DNA of 62,078 nt. Source: Lactobacillaceae bacterium. Its GTDB lineage: Bacteria; Pseudomonadota; Alphaproteobacteria; RF32; CAG-239. Positions 6,209 through 14,652 of this stretch are shown one piece after another. Position numbers and translations under genes: made by a program. The stretch covers positions 231,374 to 293,451 of the forward strand of contig JAISVX010000003.1 in NCBI GenBank assembly GCA_031271345.1, read 5' to 3'. Under the pieces are notes generated by a model. That model saw only the letters and a list, made by a program, of their open reading frames with translations, was not told the origin of the DNA and searched no databases. Numbering within the stretch: position 1 is the first letter of the stretch; every line of letters begins with the position of its first letter.

Positions 6209-7249
6209 ATGCCGCGTCAAATCATTTCAAAATGGTCTTTTTTAATTTTATCGTCAGTAGTTATATCTGCGTTGCTTAAACTGGCTCATATTCCTGCCGC
6301 CGTTATGCTTGGCGCAATATTTGCCGGTATCGTTTTTTCATATAAAAATATGGAAGGCAGAATTCATCCCGCGGTTTTCAGGTTTTCCCAAGGCATAATC
6401 GGCTGCATGATTGCCGCCAGAATCCCGCTGAACATTGTTGATGAGTTAAAAAGTTCCTGGCTGTTCTTTATAATCGGCGTTCTCTCGGCTATTATCGGCG
6501 CCGCATTTATCGGCTTTATAATGGCTAAAAAGAAAATTCTTCCCGGTTCTACCGCTATATGGGGCATATCTCCCGGCGGTGCTACCGCTATGACCATAAT
6601 GTCTGAAGATTTTGGCGCGGATATGCGGCTTGTTGCCTTTATGCAGTATATGCGGGTGGTGTTTATGACGCTTTTAGCTTCGCTGGTATCCTGGTTGTGG
6701 ATAGAGGACAGCGGAATTCCAGTCCCGGAAATCCCATGGTTTCCGACCATAAACTGGTATAATTTTGCGCTGACCATAACCTTAGCCGCTTGCGGCGCCG
6801 TATTAACGGGCTGGTTTAAAATCCCTGCCGGCTCGATTATGCTTCCTTTGATTTTTGGCATTTTCTTGCAAAATACCAGCGGATATAAGCTGGAGCTTCC
6901 ATATTGGCTGCTTGCCATAAGCTATACTATTGTCGGATGGAACATCGGGCTTAGGTTCACTCGGCAGGTCATAATGTATGTTTATAAAGTTTTTCCCAAA
7001 GTCTTATTGTCAATTATCGCATTGGTGATGGTTTGCGCCGTGGTTGCCGTTTTATTGGTATATTTTGCCGATATTGACCCTTTGACGGCGTATTTAGCCA
7101 CCAGCCCGGGAGGTCTTGATTCTGTGGCTATTATTGCCGCTTCAAGTCCTGTAAATATGCCTTTTATTATGGCTATGCAGACTTGCCGGCTGATTTTGGC
7201 AGTTTCCTTAAGCCCAATTCTTGCCCGATTAATTAGTAAAAGACTGTGA
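6209..7249 (+). CDS. AbrB/AmoA-family membrane protein (PF05145)
   Basis: 346 residues with about ten hydrophobic segments in two similar halves, as in the AbrB duplication family (misleadingly called ammonia monooxygenase in many databases). The diagnostic SPGG occurs in both halves: GISPGGATAMTIM around 120-132 and TSPGGLDSVAII around 297-308. PAAVMLGAIFAG appears near the N-terminus and its counterpart PAGSIMLPLIFG in the second half. Members sit in the inner membrane. They are proposed transporters with unknown substrate and are unrelated to the AbrB DNA-binding regulator. The gene is a single unit with its own promoter, 90 bases upstream of kdsA. Confidence 0.88.
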   Translation: MPRQIISKWSFLILSSVVISALLKLAHIPAAVMLGAIFAGIVFSYKNMEGRIHPAVFRFSQGIIGCMIAARIPLNIVDELKSSWLFFIIGVLSAIIGAAFIGFIMAKKKILPGSTAIWGISPGGATAMTIMSEDFGADMRLVAFMQYMRVVFMTLLASLVSWLWIEDSGIPVPEIPWFPTINWYNFALTITLAACGAVLTGWFKIPAGSIMLPLIFGIFLQNTSGYKLELPYWLLAISYTIVGWNIGLRFTRQVIMYVYKVFPKVLLSIIALVMVCAVVAVLLVYFADIDPLTAYLATSPGGLDSVAIIAASSPVNMPFIMAMQTCRLILAVSLSPILARLISKRL

Positions 7250-7339
7250 AAACTAAATAAAATAGCTTGAGTTTTTTTTGATTTATATTACGATGTTTTA
7301 AGATTAAAAACAAAGAGCTTAACGAAGAAAGGAAATGTT

Positions 7340-8221
7340 ATGGCGCAACCTATAAAACGTATAAAAGTCGGTGGATTTGAAATTGGCAACGATCTTCCGT
7401 TCACACTTGTTGCCGGACAATGCCAGATGCAGGATCGTGATTTGAGTCTTAAAACGGCTGAACATCTTGTTAAAATCTGCGAAAAGCTCAAAATAAATTT
7501 TATTTTCAAAAACAGCTATGACAAAGCAAACCGTAATTCTGTTACCGGTGCGCGCGGCGTTGGTCTTGAATATGCTCTTCCAGTTTTTGAAGAGATTAAA
7601 AAAACTTTCGGATGCCCTATTATGACTGACGTTCATAATGAGGAGCAGGCTGCTATTGTAGCGCCTTATGTTGATATAATACAACAGCCGGCATTCCTTA
7701 TCCGCCAGACAGACCTTTCTGTCGCAATCGCTAAAACCGGCAAAGTGTGCAGTCTTAAGAAAATGCAGATGATGGCGGCAGGCGATATGAAAAATGTTAT
7801 TGGCAAATATGAGGCAAACGGCAATAAAAACCTGATTTTGACAGACCGCGGCGTAAGCTTCGGCTATGGCGATCTTATCGTTGATATCCGCAACTATGTT
7901 GAGATGGCTGAAACCGGCTATCCGATTATGTGCGACGCTACTCACTCGGTGCAGAAGCCCGGCGGTATGGGTACAAGCTCGGGCGGAGACGCGTTCCTTG
8001 CGCCTATCATAACCCGCGCGGCTCTTTCAACAGGACTTCTCGGTGCTGTATATGTTGAAACGCACTCAGAACCGTTAAAGGGCGGATCAGATATACACAA
8101 TATGGTGCCATTGATGTATATGAAAGAACTTCTTGCTCAGTGGAAAGCTATAGACGAAGCGGCAAAAGCAAACCCATCGCGCAGACAAGACGATTGGAAT
8201 CAAACAGGGCAGCCAATATAA
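7340..8221 (+). CDS. kdsA: 3-deoxy-8-phosphooctulonate synthase
   Basis: 293 residues, close to the family length. The enzyme condenses phosphoenolpyruvate with arabinose 5-phosphate to make Kdo 8-phosphate for the LPS inner core in the cytosol. Recognisable blocks are LVAGQCQMQDRD (25-36), FKNSYDKANR (55-64), MTDVHNEEQA (94-103), QQPAFLIRQTDL (114-125), LTDRGVSFGYGDL (167-179), MCDATHSVQKPGG (196-208) and VETHSEPLKGGSD (233-245). AAAGGAAA precedes ATG. In many alphaproteobacteria kdsA follows pyrG. Here pyrG lies 14 kb away and kdsA stands alone, with its own terminator. Confidence 0.97.
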   Translation: MAQPIKRIKVGGFEIGNDLPFTLVAGQCQMQDRDLSLKTAEHLVKICEKLKINFIFKNSYDKANRNSVTGARGVGLEYALPVFEEIKKTFGCPIMTDVHNEEQAAIVAPYVDIIQQPAFLIRQTDLSVAIAKTGKVCSLKKMQMMAAGDMKNVIGKYEANGNKNLILTDRGVSFGYGDLIVDIRNYVEMAETGYPIMCDATHSVQKPGGMGTSSGGDAFLAPIITRAALSTGLLGAVYVETHSEPLKGGSDIHNMVPLMYMKELLAQWKAIDEAAKANPSRRQDDWNQTGQPI

Positions 8222-8242
8222 AAAGTTTTGCCCATCAAATTA

Positions 8243-8267
8243 AGCCCCGCAATTCGCGGGGCTTTTT
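8243..8267. terminator. Terminator between kdsA and znuB
   Basis: AGCCCCGC (8243-8250), loop AATTC, GCGGGGCT (8256-8263), then T-run. It separates the convergent kdsA and zinc-uptake units. Confidence 0.88.
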
Positions 8268-8273
8268 AATAAT

Positions 8274-9035
8274 CTATGTGTTTTTATATGTTTTTTTAAT
8301 GGAACTGATGATAAATATTATCAGCATAGCCGCCGCTATTGCCCAAACAATGGCGGGACCTGTTGACAGGTCGAAATAAAACGACAGCAGCAAACCGCCT
8401 ATAAAGCCCGCGCTTTCGCCCAAATATTCCAATAATCTGCGTCTTTGATGATTCTCGATATAATATGTTCCGACCGCTGGAAAAATCAGCGAGGCAAAAA
8501 CCAAATATACGCCGCAGACCTGAACTGACGTAGTAATTACAACGGCAATCACGGGGTAAAAATATTTTTTAAGAAAAATATCCGGCCAACGATAAACTAA
8601 AACCGCCGCAATAATAAAAATACTTCCAGCGAATAAAATCCGCTCCCAGCTTGTAAACAAAAGCTGTCCAGACAGAATATCGTTGATATGTTCGTCTCCG
8701 TGAGGGTTTCCAGACATTGCCAGCAGCACCAGCGTTGCGGATAAAACAAACGCGCAGCCGATAACAGCTTCGCCGATTGATTGATAATTGTGTTCGACAT
8801 ACTTGAAAAAGACGCCGCCAAGCAGTGCGAAAACCAGTGCGCAGGCTTGGGTCTCAATAAACCCAAGCCCGAACAAACCCGCGAACACGGCTCCCATCGC
8901 CGCTAACTGAGCCAACGACAAATCGATAAAAATGATACCTCGACGCAGAACTTCTTGTCCCAGCGGCACGTGTATAATCATCATCAGCAATCCAGCCGTC
9001 AACGCCGGCAATAAAATGCCAAGTTCGGAAAACAT
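8274..9035 (-). CDS. znuB: Zinc/manganese ABC transporter permease
   Basis: 253 residues with about eight membrane segments, matching the ABC-3 permease family (ZnuB/MntB/TroC). Landmarks are the early PLGQEVLRRGIIFIDLSLAQLAAMGA segment (25-50), which contains the coupling-type Glu-Val-Leu-Arg motif, and the SLIFPAVGTYY stretch late in the protein. It starts one base after the stop of znuA and ends the operon. Zinc is the likely substrate from the operon context. The cognate ATPase gene is not adjacent. Confidence 0.88.
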   Translation of the reverse strand: MFSELGILLPALTAGLLMMIIHVPLGQEVLRRGIIFIDLSLAQLAAMGAVFAGLFGLGFIETQACALVFALLGGVFFKYVEHNYQSIGEAVIGCAFVLSATLVLLAMSGNPHGDEHINDILSGQLLFTSWERILFAGSIFIIAAVLVYRWPDIFLKKYFYPVIAVVITTSVQVCGVYLVFASLIFPAVGTYYIENHQRRRLLEYLGESAGFIGGLLLSFYFDLSTGPAIVWAIAAAMLIIFIISSIKKTYKNT

Positions 9036-9036
9036 C

Positions 9037-9939
9037 TTATTTCTCCTTTTTATCCAGCATAATTTTTATGGTTTCGTCAAACAATTGAAACAAATCGGAC
9101 GTATTATTGCCGCCGACAGTATATGGCAGCTGCGCCGCTGGTACATCTGTTTCATTTGACAGCCAATTTGCCGGTTTTTTGCTTTCATAAGGCGCATAAA
9201 CGATTAATTTGACATCTTTGTTTTTTACCGTATTGACCAGTTCTGACAAATGTTTTGATGTTGGAGGAACTCCAGGTTTCGGCTCAAGATTTTCAACGGC
9301 ATTCATGCCCAGCCAGTCAAATAAATAGCTCATATTTTTATGATTGGCTATAACGGCAGTGTTTTTAAGCGGAGCCGCTTGTTTTTCCCACGCTTTGATT
9401 TTTGCGGTCATTTTTTCTTTGAAAGAGTTGAGGCGCGATTCATAAAAAGCCTTATTTTCCGTATCCTGTGCGATTAGCTTTTCTGAAATAATATCAGAAA
9501 CAACCAATAGATTATTCGGGTTTAAATGAACGTGCGGGTTGCCGTCCGGGTGAACGTCGCCCATGCTGCGGTCGACTTGTTTCGGCACTTCGAGCCGGCG
9601 GACATAATCCACGGCTATTATGGAGGCGTCACCGTTCGCTTGAATCGATGTTTTTCCCGCTTTTTGCAAAAGAATTGGCAGCCATCCGGCTTCTAATCCG
9701 CCGCCGGAACAAACAAGCATATCTGCATTTCTGATTTTTGAAATCAAGCTTGGGCGTGCCGCTATAGTGTGCGGATCCTGCAATGCCGTTGTAGCGGAAA
9801 AAACAGAAACTTTATCTCCGCCTAGTTCTTCTGCCAAAGCCGCCCATTCTGTTTCGCAGGCAAAAATGTTGATTTCTGCGCGCGCGTAAAATGGCTGAAA
9901 CATTAAAAACAACACTGTAGTAAAAATATATTTCTTCAT
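9037..9939 (-). CDS. znuA: Periplasmic zinc-binding protein of an ABC transporter
   Basis: 300 residues with an N-terminal signal peptide (MKKYIFTTVLFLMFQPFYARA). This is a cluster 9 (ZnuA/TroA) solute-binding protein. Metal-ligand regions are visible: QDPHTIAARPS (55-65, first His), GNPHVHLNPNN (132-142, second His), ANHKNMSYLF (198-207, third His) and a C-terminal acidic segment. There is no long His-rich loop, only the short GDVHPDGNPHVH. It delivers the metal to ZnuB. The gene lies 12 bases after the outer-membrane protein gene and runs directly into znuB. AGGAG precedes the start. Confidence 0.9.
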   Translation of the reverse strand: MKKYIFTTVLFLMFQPFYARAEINIFACETEWAALAEELGGDKVSVFSATTALQDPHTIAARPSLISKIRNADMLVCSGGGLEAGWLPILLQKAGKTSIQANGDASIIAVDYVRRLEVPKQVDRSMGDVHPDGNPHVHLNPNNLLVVSDIISEKLIAQDTENKAFYESRLNSFKEKMTAKIKAWEKQAAPLKNTAVIANHKNMSYLFDWLGMNAVENLEPKPGVPPTSKHLSELVNTVKNKDVKLIVYAPYESKKPANWLSNETDVPAAQLPYTVGGNNTSDLFQLFDETIKIMLDKKEK

Positions 9940-9951
9940 GTTTAATCTCCT

Positions 9952-11202
9952 TTAGAAACCATGAGCGCCATGAGCGCCGAAGCTGACGGTGTATTGCAGT
10001 ATGATTTGGTTGTCCGGCTTGTCGTAAGTCAAATCGTAGTTGTATTGCAGCCTGAAGCGTCCAAATTCGCTGGTATCGTACTCTGCCATCAAACTGTGCG
10101 TCTGCGGATCATGTCCTTCTGAATCTAAAGCCGTGCCGACAAAGTCCGCGGGTGTTTTGGCTGCGTCTAAAAACGCATATCTATATCCAACGCGCCATTG
10201 GGTCATAAACTTATAAACAGCCTGGGTGTAAAACCCGGATGTGTTTGAATTAAATTTTGCAGCAACAGCGCCATCGTCATACACGCCTTTTTCTCTGCGG
10301 AAAAGATACTCAGCCTGTAAAGTCAGTTCCTGTTCCTTGTTGTTGCCGTTTGGAGAATAGGTATATTTTGCGTCAATACCGTAAATGTCATCTTTTCCAG
10401 TGAAAGCAAATTCCTCGTCTTCTCTGCCGTCATGATTGCTTTTGGCATGCAGATAAGATCCGCCTAAGCGCCATGCGTGTCCAACGCCTATATCTCCGCC
10501 GATACGGGCGTAAGCGGTAAACAATCCCGCGTCATTTCCTTCGGAAGCAGCTGGAAAGCCGCGTCCACGGAAAACGCCGCCGCCGATTTCGCTATAAAAA
10601 TCAGTGGGTAGAACAATCGCCGCTTGAACGCCGTCATCTGAAAATCCGCCATTTAAATAAGCTCGGTATGGCAAAGGGCGGTCGACAAAATCGTCGGTAT
10701 GTTTATGTTTTTCATTCAAATAGCCGAAAGTTGGAAACAAGCGTCCGCCTGTAAGAGTCACTCCGTAAGGCAGCCCCAAACTTTGGATGTATGCCTCCTC
10801 AAGCTCAATTATATCTTCGCCGTCTTCGCTTACGATAGCTGCGGTTAATGCGGCATAGATTTTATCATCCACATTGGCGCCGAAGTTTAGCTCTGACTCT
10901 CCCACGGATATTCCGCGGTCGCCGCGCATACCTTCTTCGCCAATCTGAAAACCGGGAATGCCGTCCTGGTCTTTTGAAAAATAGCCGTATCTGCCGTTTA
11001 GTATGATATTCATGGATGGATTAAAAACTGACATAGCGTTGGATGGCGGAGCAGCGTTTTGGATTGACGTTGTTTCCAGATTTTTGATTTTAGCCTCCAA
11101 TGCGGCAATGCGCGCGTCAATGGAAGTATCCGCCGCGAATGCTGCGGTTGTAGACATGAGAAGGCACAGAGCCGTTCCAATATATAATTTGTTATAAAAC
11201 AT
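9952..11202 (-). CDS. Outer-membrane beta-barrel protein of the zinc operon
   Basis: 416 residues. A signal peptide ends near AFAADTS, followed by a short coiled coil (IDARIAALEAKIKNLET, 28-44) as in trimeric-porin stalks. A barrel region of alternating aromatic strands runs to the terminal Phe (HGAHGF). The first strand region begins MNIILNGRYGYFSKD. The C-terminal GAHGAHGF is His-containing. It resembles porin-like proteins found beside znuA in Gram-negatives. The likely job is passage of zinc or zinc chelates across the outer membrane. It has no TonB box or plug domain. It is the second gene of the operon. Confidence 0.75.
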   Translation of the reverse strand: MFYNKLYIGTALCLLMSTTAAFAADTSIDARIAALEAKIKNLETTSIQNAAPPSNAMSVFNPSMNIILNGRYGYFSKDQDGIPGFQIGEEGMRGDRGISVGESELNFGANVDDKIYAALTAAIVSEDGEDIIELEEAYIQSLGLPYGVTLTGGRLFPTFGYLNEKHKHTDDFVDRPLPYRAYLNGGFSDDGVQAAIVLPTDFYSEIGGGVFRGRGFPAASEGNDAGLFTAYARIGGDIGVGHAWRLGGSYLHAKSNHDGREDEEFAFTGKDDIYGIDAKYTYSPNGNNKEQELTLQAEYLFRREKGVYDDGAVAAKFNSNTSGFYTQAVYKFMTQWRVGYRYAFLDAAKTPADFVGTALDSEGHDPQTHSLMAEYDTSEFGRFRLQYNYDLTYDKPDNQIILQYTVSFGAHGAHGF

Positions 11203-11264
11203 GTTTTTTCCTTATCGAATTAATTACACATAAGCACCCTTAAAGGGGCATGCCGAAAAATAGA

Positions 11265-11561
11265 TTAAATAAATTCGATATAAGGAGGCGCTTGACTGAA
11301 ATATGCAAAAAGGAGCGGGGACAAAACAAAATCAATATATTGATTTTGCGTATAAAATGTTTGAAGCTCAGGAATGTCAAATGCGGCGATTTGCGGAACA
11401 TCCGCTCCGCTGGTCTGGTTTAGGAATACGCACTGAGTGCAGGAATGACTGGTTTGTAAATGTTTTGATCCATAGACATGCTCAATGACCGCGCTTTGCG
11501 CGACCAGATAAAAAATAAACACTAAAAAAATGAACAATTTTCTTTTCATAGTTATAACCAT
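11265..11561 (-). CDS. Small exported Cys/His protein, first gene of the zinc operon
   Basis: 98 residues. The N-terminus is a signal or single membrane helix (KRKLFIFLVFIFYLVAQSAV), followed by EHVYGSKHLQTSHSCTQCVF, which has three His and two Cys (SCTQC) spaced like a metal site. The remainder is hydrophobic. The arrangement recalls the small DUF2946-type proteins near metal-uptake genes, but I cannot confirm membership. It lies 62 bases upstream of the outer-membrane protein gene on the same strand. The start could instead be the in-frame ATG at 11549, which would place the palindrome at 11548-11561 in the leader. A role in periplasmic zinc handling is inferred from context. Confidence 0.65.
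   Translation of the reverse strand: MVITMKRKLFIFLVFIFYLVAQSAVIEHVYGSKHLQTSHSCTQCVFLNQTSGADVPQIAAFDIPELQTFYTQNQYIDFVLSPLLFAYFSQAPPYIEFI
11548..11561. promoter_or_regulatory. Palindrome at the zinc operon start, candidate Zur operator
   Basis: On the plus strand the sequence reads ATAGTTATAACCAT, nearly palindromic around TTATAA. It lies over the probable start of the operon mRNA: minus-strand TTGCAT, 17 bases, TATGGT precedes it. Zur boxes contain GTTATA/TATAAC half-sites, so this is a plausible zinc-responsive site. The half-sites are closer together than in the classical box, so confidence is low. Confidence 0.3.
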
Positions 11562-11730
11562 AAATCAACTAAAGCAAGAATGCAAACTTATTTTATTGGG
11601 ATTAATATATTACAAATGGCAAGCAATGAAAATTACAGAACTTACTGTTAAGTAAAGATCTCCACAACCAACAGTGTCTTAATTTATTTATTTTATATTT
11701 GACTTTGTAGAAGTTATATATCAAATTATT

Positions 11731-11847
11731 ATGATAAATAGAAATGAAAAAGCTTTTCTAGCAATAGACTTTCCTGCGAAAGAAATTTTGGATGAATATT
11801 TATTATTTCAAAGATACCATCAGAAGGAAATGTTGATGGCGTCTTGA
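11731..11847 (+). CDS. Possible 38-aa small ORF or remnant upstream of the A+T-rich cassette
   Basis: ATG 11731 to TGA 11847 encodes MINRNEKAFLAIDFPAKEIL and a charged tail ending in MLMAS. There is no clear ribosome site. It ends 18 bases before the start of the next gene, whose AGGAG lies in that gap. It may be a leader peptide, a tiny partner gene or the remnant of a longer one. The rest of 11562-11865 is A+T-rich and holds no other gene. Confidence 0.3.
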   Translation: MINRNEKAFLAIDFPAKEILDEYLLFQRYHQKEMLMAS

Positions 11848-11865
11848 ATATAGGAGAAATTTAAA

Positions 11866-12981
11866 ATGAAGATAGATATTTATAATAATCACAGTTTTCA
11901 AAATACTATAATTGAATTAAAAAAATTAATAGATACAAAAAAAGAATTGCTAGATAAACCAGAGAATATAGAGTTAAAAACTATATTAGAATACGTCATT
12001 AGTATAAAAACCACTTTTGATAGAAGTAATGTTTTCTTGGTTAATTCTAATGATTTAAATTCAATAGACGTTTATATTAGGAATATAAATGCACAACTTG
12101 TAGCTTTCAATGGCACTAATCTTGCTAATGTCGTTCTGAATATTTTATCTAATTTATCAGCTATCAACACAATAGTTGCAAGGTATCCAACTAAGGATGA
12201 AATTCTTTTAAACTCAAAATTTGATGATGTAATTAAGACGTATAAAGAAGACTCTGAAAGACATCAAAATGACTTGAAGAATGAGCTTGCAGATTTCAAA
12301 AATAATTATGAGGAATACTTTAAGGATATTGAGTATAATAAAGTGCGTGTAGAGGAATTACGTGAGAATGTTAAAGTTATGGTTGAGGATGTTCAAAGCC
12401 TTGTTGATGATGCAAAGGAGTTCTCCGCTAAATATACGACAAAAGAAAAAGCTAAACATTATGAAGAGATTGCCGATGTTAACGAAAAAAAGGCGGACAT
12501 TTACTTGAAATACACTAATTATGCAATGTTTTTTGCGCTTGTTTTAATATTACTTCCAATAGCGCTTACGATATTTTGCAGTTTTGCCGAAAATATATCA
12601 TTTCTATTTGTTGCGCCAAAAGAAATAGACTTTTCTAAATTGTCCATCATTCCAAATAATATAACATTTGGTGGAGCCTTGTTAAAAATATCATACACGT
12701 TGGTTGCTTTTTTTCCAGTATTGTTTTTTGCCCGTCTAGAGCAGAAATATAGAGATAGAGCATTTAAGTTTAAAGATTTACGAAATGCTATCTTATCAAT
12801 TAATCCATATTTAGGGGACATTAATCCAGATAAAAATAATCATTATGATATGAAAGATAACTTTAGAATAGAAATGGCAAAAATATTTTTCACTCAAATA
12901 CACTCTACAAGAAAAGAGGGGGATAAAGACATTCTTGGTAAATTTGAAAAAATCGCAAAGATTATAAAGGATTTAAGATAA
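11866..12981 (+). CDS. Membrane-anchored coiled-coil protein, function unknown
   Basis: 371 residues with no match I recognise. Residues 1-115 are helical and Asn/Ile-rich. A long coiled coil covers about 120-212 (for example KNELADFKNNYEEYFKDIEY). Two membrane segments follow, about 217-239 and 271-289, enclosing a short loop. The C-terminal ~80 residues are a charged helical cytosolic domain (EQKYRDRAFKFKDLRNAIL...). There is no signal peptide. AGGAG sits 8 bases before ATG. The codons are strikingly A+T-rich compared with neighbours on both sides, a sign of transfer. The next gene, 21 bases on, encodes a GIY-YIG-like protein. The coupling of a membrane sensor or effector with a nuclease resembles the logic of phage-defence modules (inference). 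Confidence 0.7.
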   Translation: MKIDIYNNHSFQNTIIELKKLIDTKKELLDKPENIELKTILEYVISIKTTFDRSNVFLVNSNDLNSIDVYIRNINAQLVAFNGTNLANVVLNILSNLSAINTIVARYPTKDEILLNSKFDDVIKTYKEDSERHQNDLKNELADFKNNYEEYFKDIEYNKVRVEELRENVKVMVEDVQSLVDDAKEFSAKYTTKEKAKHYEEIADVNEKKADIYLKYTNYAMFFALVLILLPIALTIFCSFAENISFLFVAPKEIDFSKLSIIPNNITFGGALLKISYTLVAFFPVLFFARLEQKYRDRAFKFKDLRNAILSINPYLGDINPDKNNHYDMKDNFRIEMAKIFFTQIHSTRKEGDKDILGKFEKIAKIIKDLR

Positions 12982-13002
12982 TAGCAATTATTGGAAATTA
13001 TA

Positions 13003-13482
13003 ATGATTAGAAGAATTAATAATAATGATGGTAGTGACAAAATAATAGTAAAAACTCACGTTGGAATTTTTACTTTCAATAAAATTGGAGAGATTCTATC
13101 TAAAGAAGATTATAACCAACTGGTTGATGTAGAAAAGAAAAAAGATGTTGTAAGTCCAGATTGGAGATATTGCAGACATATAAAATCGACATATGGGTGG
13201 GTAATAGATAAAAAACCTGAAAGTGTGATTGGTTGTTATATGTTGTTTACGGATAAAGGGTTGGAAATGCTAACTCCTAACTATATTGGAAAAACAATTG
13301 ATATAAATAGTCGATTTAGGACTCATTGCTGTTCTTCTGATTTTGAAAACTGTGTATGTAAAGATAAAAAGGAGCGGTTATATATTTTCTTCTGTGAAAA
13401 AACACCAAATTGCAAAGAGGGCGCCATTGAGGCATTAATGATAGGTTATAATTGGCATTCTGATTTATGGAATAGGTTTTAA
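13003..13482 (+). CDS. GIY-YIG nuclease-domain protein, partner of the membrane coiled-coil gene
   Basis: 159 residues. The last half carries the GIY-YIG pattern: GCYMLF (77-82, the GIY position as G-C-Y), NYIGKT (93-98, the YIG position), R104 and H108 in SRFRTH, E143 in the helix AIEALMIGYN, and terminal N157 in WNRF. These correspond to the Tyr, Tyr, Arg, Glu and Asn positions of GIY-YIG nucleases. Five Cys (109, 110, 117, 119, 131) could bind metal. The N-terminal 70 residues are of unknown type. ATG 13003 is preferred (GGAA upstream) over TTG 12991. The gene shares the strong A+T bias of the preceding gene, and the two probably form one operon. No partner methyltransferase is present. 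Confidence 0.7.
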   Translation: MIRRINNNDGSDKIIVKTHVGIFTFNKIGEILSKEDYNQLVDVEKKKDVVSPDWRYCRHIKSTYGWVIDKKPESVIGCYMLFTDKGLEMLTPNYIGKTIDINSRFRTHCCSSDFENCVCKDKKERLYIFFCEKTPNCKEGAIEALMIGYNWHSDLWNRF

Positions 13483-13510
13483 AAGCAGACTTTGTTATTT
13501 TCTATCCTTC

Positions 13511-14536
13511 TTATTTATTGCTCTCAATTTTTTTCTGGCTGTTTTTCCATTTCATTTTTGCATATAGCTGCATATCTGCGACTGTGTCGCTTTCATCCAT
13601 AATTTCTTTGCCCAGAATTGTCTCAATAATATCTTCCATTGTAACAATACCGTCCCAGGCTCCATATTCGTCAAAAACAATCGCCATGTGGAAGTGTTTT
13701 TCAAGCATTTCGGAAAGCAGATTTTCCAGCCTAAGAGTGTTGAATGCCGTATACATCTCCGATACGTGGCTGTCAATAAGCTCGCTGTCATCTGCATTAT
13801 ATGTATTTTGTCGGTGGATATATCCTAAATATATGTCTTTTTCTTCATCAATTACGGGAAATCTTGAGAAAGGAGATTTTTCCGCAAATTTATCAAACTC
13901 TTTTATAGTCATTCCTGGTTTAACATAATGAACAACAGTGCGCGGCGTCATAATATCCTGAACTCTGACTTCATGCAGGTTCATTATATTGATAATCATG
14001 CGGTATTTGTTGTCATCGATGACTTTTTCATCTTTGCCGATTTTCGCGAGGGCTTTAAGCTCATTGCTGACATCGGATGTTTCGGTTTTTCCAAGCCATT
14101 TAGTCATAAACTCGGAGATATAAAGAAAAGGTCTAAGAATAAAAACTATAACTCTCAGCGAACCAACAGTAAAAGGCAGGAAGTTTTTCCAATATGAAGT
14201 GCCGATGGTTTTTGGCAATATCTCGGATAAAATTAAAATCGCTATTGTCATTATGCCTGAGGCTATTCCCAGATACTGGCTTCCGTACATATCGGCGACT
14301 TCCGCTCCGACGCCTGCCGCGCCGACCGTATGAGCGACAGTGTTTAAGGTTAAGATTGCCGCCAGAGGAGTATCTATGTTTTGCTTATAGTAGGTAATTC
14401 TTTTAAAAAGTCTGGGGTTTTTATCTTCTAAAGAAGCGATATAGCTGGGCGTTGCGGATAAAAGAACCGCTTCCCATATAGAACAAAGAAAAGACACTGA
14501 AATTGCGCTAAACGCAAAAACTATAAGATATAACAT
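13511..14536 (-). CDS. CNNM (DUF21) membrane protein with CBS pair, CorC/HlyC-like
   Basis: 341 residues. The N-terminal CNNM/DUF21 domain has about three to four membrane helices (1-150) and includes LSEILPKTIGTSYW (104-117), the family signature with the ion-site region. A tandem CBS pair (about 190-320) begins VQDIMTPRTVVHYV and ends GIVTMEDIIETILGKEI. It lacks the C-terminal CorC/HlyC PCMH-like domain that longer members carry. These proteins act in magnesium or cobalt export and homeostasis at the inner membrane, with CBS domains binding adenine nucleotides. It is a single gene, convergent with the A+T-rich cassette. Confidence 0.9.
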   Translation of the reverse strand: MLYLIVFAFSAISVSFLCSIWEAVLLSATPSYIASLEDKNPRLFKRITYYKQNIDTPLAAILTLNTVAHTVGAAGVGAEVADMYGSQYLGIASGIMTIAILILSEILPKTIGTSYWKNFLPFTVGSLRVIVFILRPFLYISEFMTKWLGKTETSDVSNELKALAKIGKDEKVIDDNKYRMIINIMNLHEVRVQDIMTPRTVVHYVKPGMTIKEFDKFAEKSPFSRFPVIDEEKDIYLGYIHRQNTYNADDSELIDSHVSEMYTAFNTLRLENLLSEMLEKHFHMAIVFDEYGAWDGIVTMEDIIETILGKEIMDESDTVADMQLYAKMKWKNSQKKIESNK

Positions 14537-14608
14537 TTTTTATTTTACCTAATTGATTACATAGATAACAGGATAGATAAAATAATTGATAAAGGCAATA
14601 GTATTATG

Positions 14609-14620
14609 TAGTATATACTA
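14609..14620. promoter_or_regulatory. Perfect 12-base palindrome upstream of the decarboxylase-like gene
   Basis: TAGTATATACTA lies about 33 bases before ATG 14653, between divergent genes (14537-14652). It could be an operator or simply A+T-rich promoter sequence. Confidence 0.25.
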
Positions 14621-14652
14621 ATGAAAACAGTTTAGTAAGCGAGGAAAAAATA

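Noticed and set aside
6364-6918. Minus-strand open frame of 184 codons
   Set aside because: Shadow of the AbrB-family gene on the opposite strand.
7319-7945. Minus-strand open frame of 208 codons
   Set aside because: Antisense to kdsA, which is unmistakable; the translation has no family features.
8140-8379. Plus-strand open frame of 79 codons overlapping the end of kdsA
   Set aside because: It runs through the kdsA terminator and into antisense znuB; no ribosome site.
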